Below are positions 6,613 through 11,814 of a stretch of 11,814 nt of DNA, one piece after another. Numbering within the stretch: the stretch's first letter is position 1; every line of letters starts with the position of its first letter. A program made the translations under genes and the position numbers. The stretch is from an uncultured Clostridia bacterium (GTDB lineage: Bacteria > Bacillota > Clostridia > Oscillospirales > Ruminococcaceae), in assembly GCA_947628385.1 (NCBI GenBank), contig CANQZS010000034.1, positions 1 through 11,814 on the forward strand, given 5' to 3'. The notes beneath the pieces were generated by a model. It ran no database searches and was not told the origin of the DNA. It was given only the letters and a program-made list of their open reading frames with translations.

Positions 6613-6651
6613 AAAGGTGTAAAGTCTGTTTAAAGACTTTGCGCCTTTTTT
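6613..6651 (+). terminator. strong rho-independent terminator closing the small-gene cassette
   Basis: A 15-bp stem (arms 6613-6627 and 6634-6648, two G-U pairs) with a six-base loop, followed by T through 6651. It is one of the most stable hairpins in the window. It ends the transcript from the 6177-6205 promoter and, unless antiterminated, would also stop late transcription from capsid into connector and tail genes. Confidence 0.92.
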
Positions 6652-6670
6652 ATTTAAAAAAAAGAAAGAG

Positions 6671-7081
6671 ATGATAATGTTGCCGATAGTTGACAAGTAT
6701 TATTATAACAATGTTTATAAGGGCGTTAAAATAGAAGATGACGATCTGGACGCTCTTCTTGAACGGGCGTCCGATATTGTCAGGCAGAGCTGCACATATC
6801 GGCTCGGCAATATCGAAGCGCTCCCCTCTTTTATGCAGGAAAATTTAAAGAAAGCCGTTTGCGCACAAGTGGAATTTATGGAAATGAACGGCGGGATAGA
6901 AAGCTTTGCCGGAGGAAATTTTTCCTCGGGAACAGGATTTTCTATCGGTAAATTCAGTATGTCCGGCACCGGCAGCTCCGGTTCGTCAAACGGCGCTGCC
7001 GGAAAATTTTCCGGAAGAAATTCTCCGGATATGATCGCATATCTTGAATCAGCCGGACTTCTTTACAGGGGAAGGTTATGA
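6671..7081 (+). CDS. head-tail connector (adaptor) protein
   Basis: Adaptor proteins dock under the portal ring and start the neck. The evidence is position (first structural gene after the capsid) and pattern: a helical N-terminal half (DDDLDALLERASDIVRQSC; LPSFMQENLKKAVCAQVEFM) as in gp6/gp15-type connectors, then a FSIGKFSMSG strand often seen near their ends. Residues 80-111 are very rich in Gly and Ser, forming a flexible segment. The C-terminal DMIAYLESAGLLYRG is also typical. Two ATGs compete; AAAGAG at 6665-6670 is well spaced only for ATG 6677, giving 134 residues. The gene directly follows the cassette terminator, with no visible promoter in the 19 bases between. Confidence 0.75.
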   Translation: MIMLPIVDKYYYNNVYKGVKIEDDDLDALLERASDIVRQSCTYRLGNIEALPSFMQENLKKAVCAQVEFMEMNGGIESFAGGNFSSGTGFSIGKFSMSGTGSSGSSNGAAGKFSGRNSPDMIAYLESAGLLYRGRL

Positions 7082-7092
7082 ACGCTTCCCCT
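7067..7092 (+). other. stem-loop over the connector stop codon
   Basis: An 8-bp perfect stem (arms 7067-7074 and 7085-7092) holds the stop codon (7079-7081) in its loop and is followed by TTAT. It is terminator-like with a poor T-tract; it may protect or process an mRNA end. Confidence 0.45.
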
Positions 7093-7136
7093 TTATCATA
7101 TATTGCTGTAATACAGCCGAAAAAGGAGGGATCAAA

Positions 7137-7505
7137 ATGGTGCCGCAGATACCAAAAAAGCTGCTTATCCATTCCGCTGAACTGATAACCAGATTCGAGC
7201 CGGATAAATGGGGCTCTCCCGTATGGGAGGAAGCCGCAATGCTCAATAATGTAAGAATAGAATATTGCTCAAAAAATATCAGCGATAATACCGGAATGAC
7301 TATATCGCTTCCGGCTGTACTTTTTTACGACTGTAAAAACAGCTCGCCCGCTGTCGTATTTGCCGTTAAGGGCGATGTGATCGGAAACAGAACGGTCGCC
7401 GCGCAGCAGATAAATTTTAACGGAAAAACATTCACCGTACAAACAGTGGAGGCTCTTTATACGGACAGCGGAAATATCCATCATTACGAGATCGGACTTG
7501 TCTGA
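7137..7505 (+). CDS. head-closure (stopper) protein, Minor_capsid_1-like
   Basis: The stopper sits below the adaptor and keeps packaged DNA in the head until infection. The 122-residue product starts at ATG 7137 behind AAAAGGAGGG; longer in-frame starts upstream have no ribosome binding site. Motifs such as LLIHSAELITRF, WGSPVWEEAAMLNNVRIE and the ending QTVEALYTDSGNIHHYEIGLV-like beta strands fit the A118-type minor capsid family (PF10665). It should act with the gene after it to complete the neck. The assignment comes from remembered family patterns and order, so it is good but not certain. Confidence 0.75.
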   Translation: MVPQIPKKLLIHSAELITRFEPDKWGSPVWEEAAMLNNVRIEYCSKNISDNTGMTISLPAVLFYDCKNSSPAVVFAVKGDVIGNRTVAAQQINFNGKTFTVQTVEALYTDSGNIHHYEIGLV

Positions 7506-7561
7506 TCCCGATAAAATATATCAGACAGGACCTGTTCTTATATACTATGAGAACGGGTCCT
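7500..7561 (+). other. two adjacent stem-loops between head-closure and tail-completion genes
   Basis: The first stem pairs 7500-7506 with 7520-7526 and includes the stop codon of the head-closure gene. The second pairs 7527-7538 with 7550-7561: 12 bp including one G-U pair. The T-tract after it is poor (TTATTCT). The 91-base gap otherwise holds only the ribosome binding site of the next gene. They may be terminators of low efficiency or an mRNA processing or stability signal. Confidence 0.5.
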
Positions 7562-7596
7562 TATTCTCAAACGCCGAAAAAAAGGAGGGTGAGCTT

Positions 7597-7992
7597 ATGC
7601 CCGAACAGACTGCACAGACGGAAATAATAAAAACGCTTTCCGATATTGCGGATATTGACGCGATAGGAAAGCTTTCTCCCGAATGTAATACGGCGGTTTC
7701 ATTTGCGGGCGGAAAAAAACTTAAGCAGTATCTTGACGGCTCAGTTCTTTATGAATTAGAGCTGAGGATATGGGGGAAAAATATTGACCAGCTTGCTGCG
7801 GCGGACAGCGTTTTCGGTATATGCAGTCTGCTGTCTGAGGCTGATGTTAAAAAGCTTCCCGAAATACATGGCTGTAAGCTGCGCTTTATAAGGATCAGCT
7901 CCATGCCGTCCCTTGAAAAGCGTCAGGACGACGGGATATGGATATATTCAGGCGCAATTTCTGTCATTTATCTTAACAAGGCTTTGCCTTGA
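7597..7992 (+). CDS. tail-completion/terminator protein, Minor_capsid_3-like
   Basis: A 131-residue protein that in A118-like phages sits between neck and tail tube, caps the finished tail and joins it to the head. Start ATG 7597 is set by AAAGGAGGGT; an open frame continues 99 bases upstream, but that stretch is the hairpin region and has no such site. It has an alpha/beta pattern with an N-terminal helix (EIIKTLSDIADIDAIGKL), a central strand (GSVLYELELRIWGKN), a helix (LAAADSVFGICSLL) and a final beta hairpin (GIWIYSGAISVIYLN), resembling tail-terminator folds. A related phage would often have one more small neck gene before this one; none fits here. Moderate confidence. Confidence 0.7.
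   Translation: MPEQTAQTEIIKTLSDIADIDAIGKLSPECNTAVSFAGGKKLKQYLDGSVLYELELRIWGKNIDQLAAADSVFGICSLLSEADVKKLPEIHGCKLRFIRISSMPSLEKRQDDGIWIYSGAISVIYLNKALP
7977..7991 (+). other. short stem-loop at the tail-completion stop codon
   Basis: A 6-bp perfect stem (7977-7982 and 7986-7991) with a three-base loop overlaps the stop codon; a T-run appears only after about nine A-rich bases. Weak alone, but it matches the pattern of hairpins at neighbouring gene ends. Confidence 0.35.
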
Positions 7993-8036
7993 AATAAAAT
8001 TTTTATCTGAAATAAATTTTTGAAAGGAATGGTAAA

Positions 8037-8810
8037 ATGAAATTATCAGAGCTTATGAACGGGATCACTCCAAGTGTGAGATTTTCAGGATTCGTTACTG
8101 CGGACGATATGGTCCTTGCGATAGATACCGCCATTTCGCAGGATTCACCGGTCGAAGATTATGCCGTTGTGCAGACCGGGATTTCCGGAATTGATCCGTC
8201 CATTAAATCGGAAACAAAGGACAACCAGTATATAAGAGCCGGAAGATCAAGTACAAAGACCGGCACGCAAAGAAAATTCAAGGTATCGGGAGATATGTAT
8301 ATCGGTGACGAAGCACAGGATTTCATGCTTTCCCACAGAATGAAATACGGAACGGGTCAGACCGTTATAGTAAATTACGTATTCTTTAATATGCTTACAG
8401 GAAAGGGCGAAAAGGGCAAGGCGACAGTTGCGGTAAATTCCGACGGCAGTGGAAATTCCGGTGAAAATGCCGGTATCGACATCGAGCTTCTCAAATCCGG
8501 AGACGCTCCTGAGGAATTCTCATATTCCCTCAGCTCGGTAAGCACAAGGCTTGCCTCTGTCACCGGACTTGCGCTTTCTCCGGAATTTGATCCGAAAATA
8601 ACCTCTTATGAAGCCGAAACTTCAAACAGCAGCGACACTATTACCGCCACTGCCGAGGACAGCGAAAACGCAAAGGTCGCCGTTCTTCTGGACGGAAAGG
8701 AGCAGAGCGACGCCATCACTTGGTCGGTCGGCACAAACATTGTAGTTATCGTGGTCACAAACGGAGAGGCTGCTCCGACTTCATACACGATCAAAGTAAC
8801 AAAAAGCTGA
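8037..8810 (+). CDS. major tail (tube) protein with C-terminal cadherin-like beta-sandwich
   Basis: Polymerises into the tail tube through which DNA passes. Residues 1-172 show the pattern of A118-like tail-tube proteins: a DYAVVQTGISGIDPSIK segment, YIRAGRSSTKTGTQRKFKV, GDEAQDFMLSHRMKYGTGQ, and VNSDGSGNSGENAGIDI. Residues 173-257 are an added domain related to the one on the capsid protein; shared patterns are TSNxSDxITATA, TWSxGxNxVxIxVTNG and a closing Y-x-VTK strand. Such domains usually decorate the outside of the tail. The ribosome binding site AAAGGA (8023-8028) supports ATG 8037. Identity confident; domain function inferred. Confidence 0.9.
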   Translation: MKLSELMNGITPSVRFSGFVTADDMVLAIDTAISQDSPVEDYAVVQTGISGIDPSIKSETKDNQYIRAGRSSTKTGTQRKFKVSGDMYIGDEAQDFMLSHRMKYGTGQTVIVNYVFFNMLTGKGEKGKATVAVNSDGSGNSGENAGIDIELLKSGDAPEEFSYSLSSVSTRLASVTGLALSPEFDPKITSYEAETSNSSDTITATAEDSENAKVAVLLDGKEQSDAITWSVGTNIVVIVVTNGEAAPTSYTIKVTKS

Positions 8811-8844
8811 TCTGAAATTAAGTCGGTATCTTTATTATATATGA

Positions 8845-8949
8845 CTCAGTGAAAATAAATACCCGTCCGCGCAAAAGGATCTGATCCATTCGTGCGGACG
8901 GATACTGAGAAAGCGTTTATCGGAAGATCTTATGCCGATGAGCGCTTTC
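8845..8949 (+). other. two large nested hairpins between tail tube and gp15 genes
   Basis: The 158-base gap holds a first structure with outer arms CTCAGT/ACTGAG (8845-8850, 8904-8909), a 10-bp stem (8863-8872 with 8892-8901) and an inner 4-bp stem (8877-8880, 8884-8887). A second one follows: 8909-8915 with 8943-8949, inner 8919-8923 with 8935-8939, and a palindrome AAGATCTT at its tip. The second ends six bases before the gp15 ribosome binding site. CCGTCCG/CGGACGG arms match the inner stem of the 5' tandem repeats. Possible roles: limiting expression after the abundant tail-tube protein, or a protein or RNA binding site. Confidence 0.65.
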
Positions 8950-8968
8950 CTATATAGGAGGAATATTA

Positions 8969-9601
8969 ATGATAAAATTGACCTCTGAGCTGCCCCGTTC
9001 TATTTTTATAGACGGAACAGATCATGCTATAAATACTGATTTCAGGATCATGGCTGAGCTTGAAAGCAGGATAAGCAGGACGGATATTTCGGATAAAGCC
9101 GCTATAGCGGAGATCGTTGACGAAACGGTCTCCGCACTTTTTATAAATAAGCCCGACGCGCCTGCGGAAAAAATAATCGACGGTCTGCTGTGGTATTACC
9201 GATGCGGAAAAGCTCAGGAAAATACGGCAAAATTTTTTGCCGGAACAAAGCGTTATTATGATTATGATGAGGATTCCGATCTTATTTTTGCCGCGTTTTC
9301 CCAGCAATATGGGGACGATCTTATTTCGTCCGATATGCACTGGTGGGAGTTCCGCGCGAAATTTCTCGGACTTACCGATGAAACGGAATTCGTTAAAATA
9401 ATGCAGTACCGATGCGCGGATATTTCAAAAATAAAAAGCGCTGACGAACGCGGTCGTGTGAGACGGATACGTGAGAATTTTTCTCTCAGGAACTGCCGCA
9501 CCGCAGGATACCGCGATCTGGCAAGCCGTAACAACGCAATGAGATCAAATCTACTCAGCAGGTTTGAGGAGGTAAAAAAGCGCGCGGAGGAGGGAGTGTG
9601 A
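8969..9601 (+). CDS. Gp15-family tail protein (probable tail assembly chaperone)
   Basis: The 210-residue product matches the bacteriophage Gp15 family (PF06854). It has an N-terminal LPRSIFIDGTDHAINTDFRI, then YYDYDEDSDLIFAAFSQQYGDDL, HWWEFRAKFLGL, and KIMQYRCADISKIK followed by a basic helical end. In A118-like phages this gene lies between the tail tube and the tape measure and is thought to work as a tail assembly chaperone that keeps the tape measure soluble. The start has AGGAGG (8956-8961) at seven bases. The next gene begins four bases after its stop, so they are likely coupled. The small partner gene often found before gp15 is absent; only hairpins fill the gap. Confidence 0.88.
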   Translation: MIKLTSELPRSIFIDGTDHAINTDFRIMAELESRISRTDISDKAAIAEIVDETVSALFINKPDAPAEKIIDGLLWYYRCGKAQENTAKFFAGTKRYYDYDEDSDLIFAAFSQQYGDDLISSDMHWWEFRAKFLGLTDETEFVKIMQYRCADISKIKSADERGRVRRIRENFSLRNCRTAGYRDLASRNNAMRSNLLSRFEEVKKRAEEGV

Positions 9602-9605
9602 TAAT

Positions 9606-9941
9606 ATGCCGGATATAAACGAAAAAACAGCCAAAGAATTCAAAAAAATAAATAACGGGATAATTGATCTGCTGATGAATACGGATATTGCTTATGAGAT
9701 AAGCTCCGCCGTTTCATCTGCTTCAGCCGCGTCCATACCCGCCGCGGCATATATTCCGGCAATAACAAATAATTATCTGTCCGGAGCATCGGATAATAAG
9801 GACGGTAATTCATATTCCAGAATATTTGATGAATTTTTCGACAGATTCAATAAGCCGATACAGGTAACTCTTGACGGAAAAGTCGTCGGCGAATCCGTAC
9901 TTAATTACAGTGAAAATAAAAAACGTTCCACGGGAACATAA
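9606..9941 (+). CDS. 111-aa protein in the tape-measure position (possible tape-measure remnant or mini tape measure)
   Basis: Tape measures follow gp15, span the tail lumen, set tail length, and are usually the largest protein of the phage. This product is only 111 residues. It has a polar helical N terminus (MPDINEKTAKEFKKINNG), an Ala/Ser-rich middle (residues 33-52), then SRIFDEFFDRFNKPIQVTL and DGKVVGESVLNYSENKKRS. The last part resembles the C-terminal end of many Firmicutes tape measures (VTLDGKxVxxSV followed by polar, basic residues). It begins four bases after gp15, with a GGAGGAGGGAG leader inside the gp15 end, and is followed by AAGGAG of the next gene. It could be a tape measure reduced by deletion, a very short functional one, or an unrelated small protein. 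Confidence 0.6.
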   Translation: MPDINEKTAKEFKKINNGIIDLLMNTDIAYEISSAVSSASAASIPAAAYIPAITNNYLSGASDNKDGNSYSRIFDEFFDRFNKPIQVTLDGKVVGESVLNYSENKKRSTGT

Positions 9942-9953
9942 GGAGATGATCCA

Positions 9954-10361
9954 ATGAAAAACACCATGACCCTGATAATAGGCGGCGTGAATATGAGCGA
10001 ATTCACCGAGCGCGAAAATTACAGCGTGAAAAAGATCTGGAAAACCGAAAATTCCTTTACAAATTATGACGGTAATGAAATAACCCAAAGAAGCGGCTGG
10101 AATTATCATCTCAAAGCAAGCTTTGAAAATATCCCCGATGAGATCATGAAAGAGCTTACCGCCGCTCTTGACAGCGACAGCATTATCGTTACTTTTACAG
10201 ACCCTCATTCCTCGGAGGAAAACGGCTGCACTACCGAAAGCTTCCTGAGAGGAAACAGCACCGGCGGAAGCGTTTCATGCGAGCTGGACGACGGTCTGAG
10301 GTGGGAGCTCGGCATTGATCTTGATTCACAGTTCCATGCCGTTCCCGCCGACGGTCTTTAG
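9954..10361 (+). CDS. small tail protein of unknown exact role
   Basis: A 135-residue protein between the tape-measure position and the hub. It opens with a beta strand pattern (MTLIIGGVNMSEFTERENYSV), has a helix (PDEIMKELTAALDS) and later strands (SIIVTFTDPHSSE, GSVSCELDDGLRWELGIDL), a layout like small tail-tip or hub-associated proteins encoded just before the hub in Gram-positive siphophages. I cannot name its family. AAGGAG at 9940-9945 supports ATG 9954. Its end overlaps the start of the next gene by up to 47 bases in another frame, implying translational coupling. Confidence 0.7.
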   Translation: MKNTMTLIIGGVNMSEFTERENYSVKKIWKTENSFTNYDGNEITQRSGWNYHLKASFENIPDEIMKELTAALDSDSIIVTFTDPHSSEENGCTTESFLRGNSTGGSVSCELDDGLRWELGIDLDSQFHAVPADGL

Positions 10362-11664
10362 CCCCTATGAATGGGATATAAAATTCGGAGAAGCAAGCAT
10401 AGGCGTTCCGTTCGGGAACGTAAAAATGACAAATCAGATAAGCGGCTTCGGGAATTCCGGAGTCGCTTCCGGTCAGCTCGAATTCGACGCCGCAGATATT
10501 TCCGGAACGTTCGGAAAGGCGCTGCTGGACGGAACGCAGATCCGGCTCGTTGAAAAGAATTCCCGCGTTCTACCATCAAGAAATTATTACATTGCAAAAA
10601 GAAGCGTTGAAAATTTCGTCTGCCATTTCACTGCATACGACATCATGTCAAAAACAGATCAGAATTTTGATATTTCCGCTTTCGATCAGTATTTTGAAAG
10701 CAACGATACCGTTCAATGCTCGCAGGTGCTTTTTCAGATACAGGCTCAGTGCGGATTTACCTCAATAGGAGCCTCGGACTCCGGTCTGGAATATATAAAT
10801 TTCAGAAAGGAGCAGCTTGAAAAAAAGACCTGCCGCAGTATCCTTGAAGCCATTGCAAAAGCCATGTGCGGAGTGTGGATAAGCTCCTTTGACAACGGAG
10901 CAGTTCTTTCCTGCTTCGGCAAAGGATATTACCTTTCAGCAGCCGCGGAATGTGAAAAACATTCCCGTATAATTTATCAGGGAAAACAAAAAATAACCGG
11001 TCTTGTATGCATAAATTCCGACACCGATCTCAGATATGAATACGGCGACGGCGAATACGGAACGGTATTTGAAATAGATTCACCGTTCGTGGGAGGAACT
11101 CCCCTCGATCGTATCGTATGGGAACGAATTAACGGATATATCTATCAGGGCTGGAAATGCTCAGACGCTCTGGTAAGCAGTCTTAATACCGACGTCCCCG
11201 CTCCCGCAGCAGTTTCCTTGGGAAATGATCTGCTTATCTCAAATAATAACGTGATAAATATTGACGGTTCGGGAATTTATCTTTCCGCCTCAGCAGATCC
11301 GCAGGACGAGGAGCAATGGAAATATTACGAGCATCTTCAAAGGCAGCTCGACAACAAGGTGGAGCTTGACAGAACTGCCGGTAACGTTCAGATAAGCAAT
11401 TCCACGGGATTGCAGTTTATCAACAGGAACAACACCTCTGCAATACGCGCCGCTGCCGCTGAGGATACGGCTATCGAAAAATATTCCTTTAATGTCGGCT
11501 CCGGAGGGATAACCGAATTTGAAAGCGTTATCCTCGACGGAAAATATCCGTCGATCGAGGTAAACAGCAATGCAACGGAATTCCGGCTGAAATATGGGGA
11601 CACGATAAAAAATTTCGCTCTTAAATGGAACGGAGACAATGTGACCGTAGAAAAGGAGGTATAG
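10315..11664 (+). CDS. tail hub/tail-tip protein (baseplate hub-like)
   Basis: The position after the small tail protein and the sequence fit hub proteins that close the tail tip: N-terminal strands FGNVKMTNQISGFG and GVASGQLEFDAADISGTF, DGTQIRLVE, NYYIAKRSVE, HFTAYDIMSKTDQNF, then CRSILEAIAKAMCGVWIS near residues 173-190, and LVCINSDTDLRYEYG. The C-terminal ~100 residues are Asn-, Asp- and Ala-rich and look like a tail or fibre attachment part. Start options are TTG 10315 (GGGAG at 10303-10307, seven-base spacing; 449 residues) and ATG 10336, which has no clear ribosome binding site. Both lie inside the end of the preceding gene. No protease or lysozyme motif is evident. Confidence 0.72.
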   Translation: MILIHSSMPFPPTVFSPYEWDIKFGEASIGVPFGNVKMTNQISGFGNSGVASGQLEFDAADISGTFGKALLDGTQIRLVEKNSRVLPSRNYYIAKRSVENFVCHFTAYDIMSKTDQNFDISAFDQYFESNDTVQCSQVLFQIQAQCGFTSIGASDSGLEYINFRKEQLEKKTCRSILEAIAKAMCGVWISSFDNGAVLSCFGKGYYLSAAAECEKHSRIIYQGKQKITGLVCINSDTDLRYEYGDGEYGTVFEIDSPFVGGTPLDRIVWERINGYIYQGWKCSDALVSSLNTDVPAPAAVSLGNDLLISNNNVINIDGSGIYLSASADPQDEEQWKYYEHLQRQLDNKVELDRTAGNVQISNSTGLQFINRNNTSAIRAAAAEDTAIEKYSFNVGSGGITEFESVILDGKYPSIEVNSNATEFRLKYGDTIKNFALKWNGDNVTVEKEV

Positions 11665-11666
11665 CA

Positions 11667-11814
11667 ATGAGTTTTTTTGCAGGTTTTGCTGCGGGGCTTT
11701 CCGTAGGAAAAAAGAAATTCGGAGGAAGCGGCGGAGACGATGATGATAAATGGGAATATCCCCAATGCTTCCCCAAGGTCTCTAAGCCCGCAGAGAATGA
11801 ATTAAAAATGATCG
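11667..11814 (+). CDS. small tail-region protein, 5' part only
   Basis: Starts at ATG 11667, two bases after the hub stop, with AAAAGGAGGT at 11651-11660 inside the hub end; the frame stays open to the window edge, giving 49 residues. The N terminus MSFFAGFAAGLSVGKKKFGG is hydrophobic and Gly-rich, then comes an acidic stretch of four Asp and a KWEYPQCF segment. I do not recognise the family. Short proteins with a hydrophobic Gly-rich N terminus of this kind occur next to tail genes in clostridial prophages. Function unknown. Confidence 0.7.
   Translation, partial: MSFFAGFAAGLSVGKKKFGGSGGDDDDKWEYPQCFPKVSKPAENELKMI

Noticed and set aside
9580..9620. Programmed frameshift joining gp15 to the next gene, as in gpG-gpGT chaperones
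   Set aside because: No slippery run at the gp15 end, and the next gene has its own ribosome binding site and ATG.
11730..11751. Asp4-Lys (enteropeptidase-like) site in the last partial gene
   Set aside because: A short acidic run is expected by chance and has no evident role in phage assembly.

Overview
The window is a structural-gene module of a tailed double-stranded DNA phage or prophage, with all genes on the + strand. The genes read: small terminase, large terminase, portal, scaffold, major capsid protein, a two-gene inserted cassette, head-tail connector, head-closure protein, tail-completion protein, tail tube, Gp15-type protein, a very small protein where a tape measure is expected, a small tail protein, a tail hub-like protein, and the start of one more gene. 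The protein families and order resemble Listeria A118-like and other low-GC Gram-positive siphophages. Strong AGGAGG-type ribosome binding sites, intermediate base composition and cadherin-like beta-sandwich domains fit a gut or rumen clostridial host (Oscillospiraceae/Ruminococcus-like). The host is an inference. No integrase, repressor or lysis gene is visible, so prophage versus free phage cannot be decided here.

Region 1-650 has no convincing gene. It holds two small palindromes, a heptamer-type repeat, a clear rho-independent terminator (244-279), and three tandem copies of a ~112-bp unit (294-622). Each unit carries a TATAAT box and a nested hairpin. The array abuts the small-terminase gene, where cos/pac sites often lie. 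The small terminase has an excellent ribosome binding site, but the codon at the right distance is ACG rather than ATG.

Region 651-6131 is the packaging and head block. The capsid protein is HK97-fold, has no protease gene or long N-terminal scaffold domain, relies on a separate scaffold protein, and ends in a ~90-residue cadherin-like beta-sandwich. A 206-bp gap before it contains an imperfect long inverted repeat built of heptamers.

Region 6132-6652 is the most unusual part. It is an autonomous transcription unit with a perfect-consensus promoter (TTGACA, 17 bp, TATAAT), an 11-bp inverted repeat over the -10 and start region, two short paralogous genes of 44 and 49 codons, and a strong terminator. 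This is the architecture of a phage 'moron': a cassette inserted among late genes and able to be expressed from the prophage.

Region 6671-11814 is the connector and tail block. The tail tube carries the same C-terminal beta-sandwich as the capsid protein. Between Gp15 and the hub there is no tape-measure gene, only a 111-residue protein whose end looks like a tape-measure C terminus. Stem-loops sit on or just after the stop codons of many genes, suggesting gene-by-gene control of mRNA ends.
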